Shown here: positions 1 through 12,625 of the stretch, one piece after another | Numbering within the stretch: the first letter of the stretch is position 1 | How the letters are laid out: each line of letters starts with the position of its first letter | Translations under genes and position numbers: made by a program | The notes under the pieces: model-generated | What the model saw: the letters and a program-made list of their open reading frames with translations, nothing else | What the model was told of the DNA's origin: nothing | Databases searched by the model: none | NCBI RefSeq assembly: GCF_022201045.2 | Contig: NC_068561.1 | Span: 22,450,501-22,514,500 of the forward strand | Direction of reading: 5' to 3' | DNA: 64,000 nt | Source: Citrus sinensis | Lineage: Eukaryota; Streptophyta; Magnoliopsida; Sapindales; Rutaceae

Positions 1-511
1 CTCCGACGCTCAAGTCAGATATGAAGGTTCGGGGAACGCTTGCCACAAATCTTATGGCTGTTAGGTTGTTTTCTCTTTTTTCTTAGTTCAAATAGCAAAA
101 AATCTCACCATTTTACCTTTGTTGGCTACCTTTTTATAGGCTTCCTCTGAGTCCCGACCTTCCGCAGTTTACGCCCGTTATTCTCCCCACCTTCGGATGT
201 GGATTCCCCATTTCCGTAGTCGTGGGTGGTTGCGTGGCCTTCGTGCCTAGATTCTTGGGCTAGAGAGCGTGCCTCGCCAACTGTCGTTGACCGGGTCTCC
301 TCGAATAAACCCTTAGCAAGAATACAGCAGGAATGGATTTATGCTTCTTACAGAAAATTGGCCTCGCGGATGACGTGCTCGTGGATGAGCAGGATATTCC
401 TGCCCCTGTTCCCCTGTTACCTGGCTCTTACAGGACACACCTGCTCGCAGACTTCTGCCACCAAACATCTGCTCATCACGTCTGGTCTCATCGGAGTATT
501 TCCCTCAAACA
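1..511. mobile_element. Probable LTR-retrotransposon fragment (3' part of an LTR), cut by the window start
   Basis: This stretch is clearly richer in G+C than the AT-rich DNA that follows and holds no convincing protein. Its opening bases (ctccgacgctcaagtcag) resemble a phrase I associate with plant Gypsy/LARD-type LTRs, and it ends in a plausible LTR 3' end (...ccctcaaaca) where composition changes abruptly. The 5' boundary lies outside the window, so no target duplication can be checked. Composition supports a mobile origin; the family is a guess. Confidence 0.35.
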
Positions 512-1807
512 TATATGTTTTGGTTTAATGTGCTATATATGTCATACCAATGATATATATGTGTATAAATTATTGGTTGATTGGCTTTCCTTTCCACATA
601 TACTTTGCTTTGAAGTGTATTGGATGTCCAATATCTTGTAACATAACAATCCTGAAAATTAAAGAACTTTTGTCCATCGCCTTTAATTTATTTTTAATCA
701 CATTATCAGGACGTAATGTATAAGACATATTTTATCTCAATTGGAAGTCATATTCGGAATTCAAAGGAGATATAAATATGAGATAAATCAAACAATTAAT
801 GAAAGCATATTAATTAGTGGGCTTAGGCAACTGTTCAGGTAATGATGCAAGCAACCTCTGTCCTTTAAGATTGCTTGATTTCAAAAAGTTAAGTTATTAC
901 AACATAACATATAATGATCTATGACTTTCCAAAAAGTTTTCGATAAAAAATAGTTGATCTTTAAAGTTTAAATTAAATTATCATAGCGAAAAGCCATTAA
1001 ATTTTAATCCGGTTATAAACTCTATGTATAGGAAAGAATTTGACATAGGATATAGCATTGTAATATTTATGTATGGATTATAATTGAGGCCACATGTATG
1101 TATGGAATATTTATAATATTTTTTTTATATATTTAATTCTCATATACTTTTCACTCGTTATAAGTTATATTCATTTGAAGTTTAAATAATATTAGATAAA
1201 TAAATCATTTAGTCGTGAAAAAATATATCCAATAATTGTCAACGTAATGACATAGGATTTTGAGAAAATTTTGAAAATGGATGGACTAACTTAGAATTTG
1301 ACTTAAACAGCGGAACTAAAGGAGCATTAATAATTTACCCTGAATCTAAATCTACATAGTAGCTTTGTATGCAAGATATAGCATTGTAAATTAAAATAAA
1401 GTTAAGTTACAAGTGTCCATGGCGCAAATAAAGAAAAAAGAAGAAAGAAGGGGTGGGAAAGAAAGATCCTGTGACACTAAAATTATTGTCCAATAAAAAA
1501 AAAAGTATTAATAATAGTGGGAGCTGATACAAATATCGATTTTGGTTGAACTGGGGTGTTTCCAGGCAACAAGACAAACGATCTTTCAAAAAAAAAAAAT
1601 TAATTTGCAGATAGAGGTATCTAAAGAGAATTGTGTATATTATGTGGAGAATCGATGTTGCATCATCATCATGTATCTAATATTTTAGTGGTTTCCATGC
1701 AACATTACCATATGTTTCAAGTGGAACTTATGCTCTAGTCATTATCCAAACTAAATTTGCTTTTGTTACCAGCAGAGGCACTTAGATTTTGACACTCTCG
1801 AAAGCGA

Positions 1808-1861
<54 letters not shown>

Positions 1862-3086
1862 TTAAGAATTCATGATCATAATAAAGTTAGAGACAAGTTA
1901 AAAGAAAATTAAAGAACTCATAATTCATACATAACGTATTTTGTCATATAATATATTAAAATTTTTTAACTTTTTTCTGACTTTAATATAGTGAGGGATT
2001 CCTAATTGAAATCTCACAATTATTGGATATACTATTTTAAGATTAAATAATATATTTATCTGATGTATGTATATATCTTTCTTTTAATTTGTCCCTGATT
2101 TTAATCTAGTCAAAAATCCATGATTGAAAACTCACTTTATAAATGAATAAATAAATATATTTGTGTGGCTATTGAATTGATCCTATCCAAATATCCAAAA
2201 TTAGGAGTTCAATTATGTCATGCTATATACTGTGCCATTTGTTGTGTATATATGATTCACACTATTAGACATTGATGTTCCCCACTCTCATTTTGTGCTA
2301 TGATGAGGATTATTTATTTTTGTGAACTATTCTTTCAATCAATTTTGATTAGTGGTTAGTGGTGTCGCCATACAAGTTTCAATTATTGAATACAAAGAAA
2401 TTGAAATGAAAAATGGGCATTATTACCATTGCTTGTAACTTAATGTATGACATTTTTAAAGACATACGGTGACCGTTTATGAACATTTCATATCTGTATC
2501 GATTAATTACCTTGATCAACTATATAAATCGACACCACTAATTAAGTGATTAATTGGCAAGAAAATGAAAACATTAATTGCTGAAATTGGAAAGGTTTCA
2601 GTAATGTTGAACTGTGAAATGTTGTGGCTAAATGATTTATTCAATCCCCATCAAAAAATGATTTATTCAATCATTTGTTAATTATAGTTGATTACGGAAG
2701 CTACCACTGAGAAGATATGATCTTAAATATTTGTCACCAGTACAGCTAGACATCAATTTTATTCTTATAATCGACCATTCTCGTTTCCCTTAGTGGATGT
2801 TGGCACATTATAAAGTAGCAGATCTTAATTAGTAGACTCTTGCGTGGCACTGGAACTATGTCATGGAGTTTCTGGATTAGGCCAGAAGCAGTACTGTTCT
2901 CTTTAGTTAGCATATGCTAAGTTTTCTTAATGAAAATTTGACGAATTTTTTATTATGCTCTAATACAATATTATCTATATGGTTGTTACAAAAGCAAAAG
3001 AAAGTAGACGTTTGATTCTCTCATTATTATTATTATTATTATTCTATTGTGAAATGATTTTATGTTATAGTACTTTTTTTACTGAG
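512..3086. other. AT-rich intergenic DNA, no gene seen
   Basis: I see no exon-like coding stretch. There is an AT/AG compound microsatellite at 1811-1861 and an (ATT)n run near 3022-3044. The segment 2690-2758 matters because a copy of it reappears at about 37837-37902, spliced into the junction of the large duplication. Confidence 0.6.
1811..1861. repeat. Compound microsatellite (AT)n-(AG)n
   Basis: A run of about 15 AT units passes directly into about 9 AG units. Simple sequence repeat with no sign of function. Confidence 0.95.
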
Positions 3087-4393
3087 GGTCGAATTGGAAA
3101 TGCTGTAACTTTTAAAATAATTGTTGTTAACTATACTGTAAAAATAATCAACTGTGAAGATAATTAATTAAGTATTTGGTAAATTTTGTTTCAAAAGTAC
3201 TGTGAGTTTTGAAAGCAGTTATAGATGTTTGATAAATTTAATTTTTAAACTGTTGAGAGAAAGAAATGACTAAAATGTATATAATGTAGGATAAAATTTA
3301 CTTATACATATAAAAATATGTACATTTAATATTTTTAATTGTGTATTATAATAATTTTTTAAAAATAAAAAATTATAATATATTGATTTTATTTTTTTAT
3401 CTTAAAAATTTGATAATTAAATTTATAATATTGTGAAACAAATTTAATAATAATTCGACCAACAAATTGATATTAATAAATTTATATTGATGAATTATAA
3501 TAAAAATGTATTAAAATATTGATTTTGTTTCCAATTTGAATAAGGATAATTTTCAGTTTAGGTAATAATTTTAAGGATATTTATGGAATTGTATTAAAGG
3601 ATCAAATTTATTCTCAAAATCAGAATCACAAAATTGCTTCTTTCTTGTTTTTCAAAATCAATTGTAGGAGGGAGTGATTTTGACAAAAGTGATTTTAATT
3701 TTTGTTTACCAAATATTAAAATTAGCTTTTAAATTTTTAAAATCACTTTTAAACCTACCAAAAGCAATCCCAAACGCCCTAAGAGTGTGTTTGGAATTAT
3801 TTTTAAGAGATAAAAAATGATTTTGAAAAGTTAAAAGTCAATTTTAGTATTTGACAAATTTTTTTAAAAATTACTTTTAGTAAATTTACTTCATCTTACT
3901 GTAAATTTTGAAAAGTAAAGAAGTAGTTGTTTTTTAAAATATGATTTTGAGAATTAATTTTATACTTAATGCAATTCCGTATATATGCTTATATAAATGA
4001 TAAAATTATCCTTATTAATTAGGAAATAATTTCATTAAATTTAAATAGATTATTATTATTACCAATTATATCAATAACAAAATAAAAAATAAAATTAATA
4101 ATATAAATATTTTAGTTATTAATTATTGTATATACCGATAAAAAATATTTTATATACATGTTTGTAAATGTGTAAACAAATTTTATTAAGCATTTTGTTC
4201 AACGTAGTAATTTACATTCTTACAACAATATTTTAACTGTTAGATTTACTAAATATATAAGACTACTTTTAAAACTAGCAGTTTTAAAAATAAAATTTTA
4301 CCAAAAGTTTAACTAATTCTCTTCATAGTTGATTATTTCTACAATACAGTTAATGATAATTATTTTAAAAATTACAATACTACTAAATTGACC
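3087..4393. repeat. Large imperfect palindrome, probably two MITEs inserted head to head
   Basis: The left end (gggtcgaattggaaatgctg, then a conserved stretch containing aataatcaactgtgaag) matches the reverse complement of the right end (caattaactgtattgtag-like order, ending aaattgacc). Arm similarity continues inward to a centre near 3780, where cccaaacgccctaagagtgtgtttgg joins the two halves. Each half is about 640 bases, AT-rich and non-coding, and carries the 'gtttggnat' style end common in plant MITEs. The arms have diverged, so the insertion is old. No clear target duplication was found. Confidence 0.55.
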
Positions 4394-6563
4394 TAAAAAA
4401 TCAGATAATGATCCTAAATTTTATTTTATTTTATTTTTTTCATTCAAGATAATCAACATCTTTGCGAGCCGAAATCAGAGCAATAATATATATGAAATAT
4501 AAATATGGAGGAAATTATCATATGCTTATTTTTCATGTTGTACAAATTAGATTGTTGAGCACGAATTAAATAATAAGCGTGAAAAGTTATTTCAATTATA
4601 TGTGTTGGTTCTACTTCAAAGTATGCAAGTATGATCACATACTGAACTATATCATTCTTGAGCATAAGATTCTATGCTAAGCAAACATAGACTTTGCGAT
4701 CGATTCTATTCTTTAAGCTCTTAGCAAGTCCTAGAAGACAGAAATCAATCTTGAAACAATGACAGCACAAGAATATTGTTAGAAATTAAAGGTGATGCAT
4801 GTGATTCAAAGAAGTTGGATATCATAATAAGCTGGTGGGATTATCCCTAACTAACTCAACAAGACAACTTGGCCACTTACTCAATTATGCATGTTGTAAA
4901 TGGTAAGAAGGAATCGAAGCTTTCAATTGTAATGGGCTGTGTATCTCGGTTTCAAGAAGGCAAAAAGATCAATTGATGCTATGTTAACTGGTTAGGATTC
5001 TATTATGCGATTCGGAAAAAAATTGATCAATATTCCTGCTTAGGTTTTTTCCGAGATTGTAGAGACTAATTAGTTGTTGTTTGGGATTAAGGTTGAGCAA
5101 CTATAGTTTAAAATGTACAGTATTGAAGTATTTAATAAATACTAACTGCTGTAATTTGAAAGTTAAGTTGAATTGATTTTATATTTATATGATGAAAAAT
5201 TAATTATACTTTTACTTATTTTGTTAAAATTATTATTTAAAAATTATGTGTACTACATATTATTAATTTTTTTTATAATTACAGTTTTTTTTTCTGTAAC
5301 GGTTATATCACCTCAATACCAAATGATTTTTGCTGAAGTTTTGGCAACTGATCTACGTATGCATTAAACATGTTTGCTTAATTTCTTTTCTGCGATATAC
5401 ACGTCCTCATTTAGAAATATGAACTGGAATTTTGATATATATGATAGGAGCCATAATATAAAAACAACAAACCTGAGTGGATCACAGCATAAAATAAGTA
5501 GATTAAGGGGCAAGTTAATAAATTTATGGATCCAAATATTAATTTGAAACCTTTTCTTTTTTTCAAATACTTTTTGGATCGTACACAGATTTCTTATCCC
5601 TATTCAGTGATGGAACTAAAATTTTGGTTCCACAGGCACTATAATGCAAAAACTATATATTTGAATAGGTTATAACATAAACTCAATAAATTTGAGAGGG
5701 TCAACAGTGAGGATCATTAGGGAGAAACTATAAACTTAAGCAGGCTATAACATAAAATCTTGAAAATGGATAAGTTCAAGCGCCTGTAGAAGCAGTCAGC
5801 CTTGTTAAACACAAATAATTAATGAGATTTAAGGTAAGATATGTTGATGAATAAGAGCGTTCAATAAAGTTTGTCACATACGCTTAAAAACAACCAATCG
5901 TAATTTTATTATACTAATGAGAGAAACAATTTACAAATGCTTTTTCTTTTTCTGACTACAACAATTTACTAATACTTGATACAGAATTATATTGAATGTT
6001 ATTGCTGATTTTCAATTTGTCATACTTAAAATTTGATGTGTCGTTGAATAATACAAGAAAAAAAAAAAAACCGTGATTCATTTAGTATGTTGGTAATGAA
6101 AGAAATTTGTTTAATAAAAGCAAAAAAATCAACGCTAAAAAAGAAAGTAGTGTGTACTTTATATTCGATGATAGCTTTAGCCACATCAAACTCAACCAAT
6201 TGATTAATGAAAAATGGGAATTTAAATAAAAAGGATCACCACTAGCCATTTTAGTGGAATCTACATCAATCGTCAGCAAATTATTCAGTGGAACAAACAA
6301 ACCACATGTCACAACTCATAGCAATTAAAAATCAAACTGAGGATTCTCATTTCTCTCTTTTCCTTTTCATTAACACAGAATTACCTTACATAAAATATTA
6401 CAAGCTCTCATAATTTAAACTCTAAATTAGTTTAAAATTTTTTTAAAAAAGGGAAAATAAAGATACACGGAAAAAAAATCCCCTTATCCTCTTCCTTAAT
6501 TTCATGGCCACCTCTCTTATTATTTGTCTTTCTTAATTTCTCCCTAGTCTCTCAACTAATTGA
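4394..6563. other. AT-rich intergenic DNA downstream of the WAT1 gene
   Basis: No credible coding sequence. It contains the 3' flank of the minus-strand WAT1 gene, whose stop is at 6564. Everything between about 2758 and 6665 is missing from the duplicated block B, where the flanking sequences are joined directly. Confidence 0.55.
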
Positions 6564-8496
6564 TTAAGCCTTCTGTGTTTCCATGGCTGTCATGGATTTC
6601 TTTGGAATTGGAACACTGATAGTCACTGCCGGCTTATTGGTCTCGCTTTCAATCTTTTGCAGTTGGGTATGATTATTAGCTTCAATGTCATCAATTATTG
6701 CTAAAGTGTGTCCATGTTCTCCACAGCTTTTAATGGGTTCAGGAATTGTCTCTATTTTATTTTCTTCGTATTCTTTGTATTTCCCCCATAGCACGGCGTA
6801 GAGTCCAATGACTATCACAACTGCCCCAAGAGCACTGAAAATTAAACCACAAGCAAAACAAATGAGTTAGTGGCACTACTTTTTTTATACGATTATTCGT
6901 TTTTAATAAGTAAAACTAAAAAAAATAAAAATAAAAATAGATTTCATTGAATAATTACCCTCCAACATATATCTTTTCAGCAAGAATGAAAGAGCCCATA
7001 ATTGCAACAATGATCATCATCAGAGGGCTGAAAGCGGTTACAAAGACAGGTCCTCTTTTTTGCATCACCAGCCCTTGAACATAGTAAGCAATGCCTGATG
7101 ACACAATACCCTGTACATAAAATTAAAAATAGAAAAAGAAAAGAAAAAGAAAACGTAAATATCAATTATAATATATATTAAGTAAATTATTTAAAGCATA
7201 AAAAGAGAGTGAAGAGGGAAAGAGAGAGAGAGAGAGAGAGACTCACAGCATAAGCAGCAGCAAGAAGATTCATGTCCCAACCAATTGTCCAAACAGAAGC
7301 TTTGTGTTCCATCACAAAAGTAACAGCAATAGATTGTAAAGTTCCAAGAAAACACACAATGGCTGTGAGTGAGAGGTGAGCTGGGTACCTCCTCATTGTC
7401 ACTGCCTGTAGTAAAAATATATAAACCAACAAATTAAAGTTAATCAAATTCATGAACGTACTACAAAATCACAAGTCATAAAATAATTAACTACTTTCAA
7501 GAATCTTTAATTAGATAGTTAGCTACCTGAAGAATAAAGAATGAAGCCCAAGCAAGAGTAGCCAAGATTAAAAGAATTGAACCCTTAAGCCAGTCTTTGT
7601 CCGAAGAAGTAGTTGCCGCAGGGACAGGTGAGGATGTATGACTGTGGATGTGCTGAGACCAAACCAAATTAATGACATTACCTTTATATATTGTCATCAA
7701 CATGGCTCCAGCCACAGTCACTATAGTTCCCACCATTTTTGCTTGGCATCTAATTTTCTTTATCTCCACTTTCTCCATCCTTCATTTTAAGAATAGTACC
7801 AAAAAAAAAAAAAATCAATCTTTTTGTCCAAGTTAATATAAATGGCATCAATATGAGATAAGGATTATGATGACTTTAGTTACCTGCAAAGAACTGCCAT
7901 GACAAATGTCATTGCAGGTAGCATGTTACTCATGGCACAGGAGAAAGTCGGCGACGTGAACTTTAAGCCGGCGTAGTAGAAGTTTTGATCAATCACAGGC
8001 CTATGTAAAGATCAAAAATGAAAAATAAATAAATAAACGAATTAATGTATCTTAAGCTTGATGGCAGTCTTCATCATGTACTGTGGAGATATGCAAAGAA
8101 ACTAACCCAAGAAGGCCAAGAACAAAGAGTTGCATGAAAATGGGAAAAGTTATCTTTGGCCTCACTTTCCTGTATGTATAACAAAACCAACCAAAAATAA
8201 ATAAAAATAAAATGAAGTAATATATATATTTGAAACTGTAATAACTGAAAAATTTTAATATCTCAAGCAAGATGATGGTATTAATTAAAGTACCTCTCAA
8301 GAAGGAGAGCGAAAGGGGCGATGACTGCGGTAGCAAAGGCATGACGATACACAACAAGAACGTAGTGGCTCATTCCCCTATTGAGGGAAACCTTGGTGAT
8401 GATGTTCATTCCGGCATAGCCAAATTGCAGTGATATCATAGCAATATAAGGCTTGCACCTTTGAAGAAAATTGCCACAACATCCTTTTCCCTCCAT
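6564..8496 (-). CDS. WAT1-related protein (nodulin MtN21/EamA-like transporter, UMAMIT family)
   Basis: Seven exons, all with GT-AG introns and consistent phases: 8496-8294, 8169-8107, 8000-7884, 7779-7527, 7405-7247, 7110-6959 and 6834-6564, giving 405 aa. The start (MEGKGCCGNF) is followed by the family's hallmark N-terminus (QFGYAGMNIITKVSLNRGMS). Later landmarks are GPVIDQNFYYAGLKFTSPTF, the first EamA repeat, AGAMLMTIYKG, WDMNLLAAAYAG, and the second EamA repeat ending GLYAVLWGKYKE. A hydrophilic tail of about 70 residues follows. Family members are ten-helix membrane proteins; those studied export amino acids or move auxin across plasma or vacuolar membranes. The sequence most resembles the At5g07050 (UMAMIT9-like) subgroup, recalled from memory. 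Substrate cannot be read from sequence. All exons are open. A decayed duplicate lies at 37904-40397. Intron 5 holds a (GA)n run at 7220-7241. Confidence 0.9.
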
Positions 8497-8618
8497 TTTT
8501 TTTTGTGGGGGGAACAATTAATTTGTGTTTGAGGAAAATTAAAGGAAGTGATAAGTGTAAGAGGAAGAACACTTGAATGTGCTTGTGTCTCCTAAGTGAC
8601 AATGGTTACAAGGTCACG

Positions 8619-8628
8619 TATTTATAGG
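8619..8628 (-). promoter_or_regulatory. Putative TATA box of the WAT1 gene
   Basis: On the minus strand the sequence reads CTATAAATAC, about 125 bases upstream of the ATG, and an ACGT-core motif (TACGTGACC) adjoins it. Position and sequence fit a plant TATA box; no transcript data were available. This region is absent from the block B copy. Confidence 0.5.
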
Positions 8629-9320
8629 CGTGCCGGCCTGTATCTGCACAAAAGAACAGTAGTAATTTTTTATTTTTCTATTATTTTGTGTCATCGTACG
8701 TACGTGTGAAATTGAATCTCTTAGTCTCACACGTGAGTGGTAGCACTGCCTGGATCTATTTGAATATTCTGATTAGTGTTAGTGTTTCACGGGTGATGTG
8801 GGTTCCACGTGGCTGTATATAGGAAGGATTATAATGTGAGATGGGGTCCACTATGTTTTGATCTCAGTGGCAAGTGATTTGAGAGATGCCAAAACAAAGG
8901 CGATTTTGGTGCGTGATGATGCAAATTGAGGACCCTCGCTCTCCCATGCATTAACATGATGGTGGGGCCCGCTGGGAGAATTGGGCCCTTATTGCTCCGG
9001 CTTTCTCGATGCGGCGTTCCGACGCCTTGATCGGTCGGAATTCGAAGCCGACTGCATCGATCACTGCTTCAACTTTAATTAGGTGTGAGACTATATATGT
9101 ATGAAAGTATATGCATTTATCTAATGAGACATGCACAAAGCATACTTTAATGATTCCATAATTATAAGTTGCTTGTGATTAATTGTGTTATTTTTCAATA
9201 TTAGAGCCCTTATTCTAGTACTAATTTCATGCTTTTATCAGTTTACTAGATTAATCACATACATATTCGTGATTGTTACCAAACACGGAATAATTCGATT
9301 AAAAAGACTATGATTCATAT

Positions 9321-9323
<3 letters not shown>

Positions 9324-9361
<38 letters not shown>
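9324..9361. repeat. (AT)n microsatellite
   Basis: About 19 uninterrupted AT units. Confidence 0.95.
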
Positions 9362-9366
<5 letters not shown>

Positions 9367-11016
9367 ATTTTTTTTTTAAAAAAGTGTTTGTGGGACATTG
9401 GTCACTTTATCAAAGTTGGAAGCTTGCGTTATTAATTTGAAATACGGAAAAGGGAGTACTCTGTTTTTACTTTTAGTTATTATTGATACATTTATGTGGA
9501 GTAGTGCACTTTTTATGCATTAATAATTAATTTCTGAAAAGAATGCGCATCTGAGTGTTTATAAATTATTTTTGAGTGCCCACCAATATGCACAAGAAAA
9601 GGATTTGCTTTTTTTTTTTGGATTTATTGCTGAAGAGCTTATGCCAAAAATCTGTAAGTAATCTATATTTTGAATGAAATATTATTTCATATCCTAGTAG
9701 CAATATTCTTGGAATTCAATCAAAATATCCTCTTTTTTTTCCTTTTTCCGATTGAGGCTAAACGTATACATATAGATAGGACATGGAATTAATTCCTTAT
9801 GGGATAAGTTAGATATGGCGTAAGTAAAAACTTTGTAATACAGAAGATGCCTATCGGTTGATGATCACGTCATTTAATTGAATTAAAAAAGGTTCAGATA
9901 GAGGAAGAATAAAGCTCACCATTCGAAAAGACAAATCGTTTTTTCTTCTTCTATTTCATGGGTTAATTACTTATTTTAGAGGGAATACCTGCTAATTGTC
10001 CCTTTTTTGAGTTGTGATCGAATTTAGCAACTTATGCGATTATGAGAGGAAGGAATTTCAGCATTGAGACTTCTTCGGTGACATTCTTCAATAGAAGGGA
10101 CTTTGGTTAAAGATTGATTTGTTTTAATTTTTCGTGTAAATTCCAATACTTTACGGTACTCATTTTGACATATCCATTAAGCATCAGGTGGATTGATCAC
10201 GTTAATTATTCTTTTCCATTTTTTACTGAATTTCATAGTATTACAAATTTTATTAATAGAAAATTATCTCTACACCATCTCTGTTTCGTCATATGTATAT
10301 TTAATCACGATAAAATTCCCACATAATTATTGTAAACTTCCCTATAATTAAAATTAAGAAGCTTCCATATACTTAATTTAATTACAAAAATTAAATGAAT
10401 TATGAATTATAATAACAAAAAATCAACATAATAATTTTAAAATGAAATTATAATTATAAAAGATTAACATCATGGATTTTGAGATTTATTTATTTTATGA
10501 AATATTTCATGGGTATCCCTGTAACTATTATATTTTTATTTTTTAAAATTTTATATAATAAAATGGTAATTTTTTAGTTCTTTTAAGGATAAAGTGATCA
10601 TTTATTAGTGTTAAAGTGGTTGATTGATATAAGTTTAAAAACAAAACTAGTACATAGAACAAATCAAAATTTTATAATGACTAATTAAATGTACATATAA
10701 TAAAAGAAAGGTGGTTAAGAGATAATTTTCCTTTTTCAAAAATTTCCATATGTGAAAACTCAGTCTTTGCATGGACCCTGTGCCATAAGCTTTTGGATTC
10801 TAAATCCTTTTTTATTGGCTTTCAGATTTAAAAAAGATGACGCACTTGAGCTGTTCCTCTTAGGTTTGTCTGGTGAACAATTACACGCATGGCCATTCGT
10901 CACAAAAATAAAGGCTGGCTTTAAGTAATGCGACAATCGCTCTCCTGCCAAATTTTTGTTTGGCGAAAAATATAATTGGTGCTACAAGAGAGTGCGAAGA
11001 TATTAGGGAACTTCTC

Positions 11017-11042
<26 letters not shown>
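11017..11042. repeat. (CA)n microsatellite
   Basis: About 13 uninterrupted CA units. Confidence 0.95.
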
Positions 11043-11047
<5 letters not shown>

Positions 11048-12494
11048 TGCCTTTAAAATTACCTTAATGATTACCATTTATGTGCTGTTGGTACATCATA
11101 GTGTTTGTAAAATAATCCCCTATCGGTTAGAAATGAAATGCTGATTGAGTATATAATTCTCAAATCTTAAGTTGATTTTCGATTTTGAATAAATTAAATC
11201 CATAAAATCTTTTATATGCTGTATGTTGGAGCTAACTCACCTATGATTGAATGAGCTATATTGACATTTTCCTAATGAAGGACGAGACAAAAAATTATAC
11301 ACACACACTCCATTAAAATGTGACATGGACTTTTATAATATTGTAAATAAGTTTTACAATATGAAACACTTTTATAGTGTTGTAAAATTATATATGTTAC
11401 CTTTCCAAATATTTAAATTCGGGTGACTGAGGTCAAAAGAAATATATGGAAACATATGGTCACAAAAGTCTTTGATTTTAATAGTCATGGTTCCTTGTTA
11501 TCATATTTTATTTCACCCGATATTAATAATTCCACTGCATGCATGGTTCCTTTTTATATTTATATATAATATTTTTGAGGTTGTGTAATTACTGGGTATC
11601 AGGCACTCAGATGGCTTGCATTATTATAGAAATAATTAGTATCCTCGTCAATAGAAACCCTATCAGTAGACATAAATCCCAGAAGCAATCAAGAATTATT
11701 ATCTGCAGTGGGATATATATTAAATGTGTCCACTGCCAAAAGTATTTCACAAATGGATTGATTTGAGAGACCCCTTGCAAATATCTCATAGATTCTCCGG
11801 CTAACATCGCGGCATTGTTAATTGAGTATTGCTAGAGAGAGAGAAGTACGAGAGAATTTTGGTCTCTCTCTCTACCCACTCACTCTCTCTCTATCCATTT
11901 CTTCATTATTTCTCTCGTCTTTCTCTTGTCCTTCTCTACACCAAGCATTTTCCTTGTTAATTATCTGGTATTTCAAAAGCATGGAATCGATAAGACAAGC
12001 AAGGAACGTTTGTTTGTTTCAATTGCATTGCTAGGCCATTGGCACAAAGGAAATTAAAAGCCGCCGAACGCGCTTACGTTGAAGATAATAACAAGATCAC
12101 GGAGTATCACCAAAATCTGATTTTTCGTATATGTCATCTTAACTTCAGCAGAAGCAAATGCATGTCTTGATGAGAGAATACCCCACACGCTTCGTTTTCA
12201 CAATTAGTGAATTTTCTCAAAGTTTGGACGCAATAATTTAAGCTCATCACGTCGGTAAAAGTACTTAATTATTTAGGTAAAATTTGTCATTGTTAATGTT
12301 TACATGGTAACATCGTAACAATAAATATAGTACGGCTTGTTTGTAGATTCTAAAATTGTTCTGTATATGTTTATAAACCATAAACGCAGCTATAAAAATG
12401 ACTTATTTGTAACAAGTTACTCGAAAAGAAAGATATAAAATGTATTCTTCTTTTATTTTTAATTATAATTAAGCAACAATTGTTCATTTGTGAG

Positions 12495-12625
12495 TGCCAT
12501 GCTAGCTTAGCTCGTAAAATCTCTTGAATGAAACAAATAGTCTGAGGTTTGAACTCTGGTCACATAGGTGAGGAGGGAATTAGGTTGCCATTAGATTATA
12601 ATTTAATTTTTTTTTTTTACTGTAT
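12495..12625 (+). mobile_element. Possible tRNA-derived SINE remnant
   Basis: The sequence tagcttagctcgtaaaatc resembles a Pol III A box of the TAGCTYAGNNGG type. About 40 bases later gaggtttgaactctgg resembles a B box. The segment leads into a T-rich run rather than a clean A tail and no target duplication was found, so this is a weak call. Confidence 0.3.

Noticed and set aside
226-641. Two overlapping plus-strand open frames of about 100 codons
   Set aside because: They lie in the GC-richer LTR-like fragment, have no domain, and run on into AT-rich DNA; more likely chance frames.
8951-9136. Minus-strand stretch VEAVIDAVGFEFRPIKAS resembling the end of a heavy-metal-associated domain
   Set aside because: The likeness covers about a dozen residues only, the metal-binding CxxC is absent, and no neighbouring exons were found.
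11822-11945. CT-rich stretch that could be a 5' leader of an unannotated gene
   Set aside because: No coding exon with usable splice sites follows; read as low-complexity sequence.
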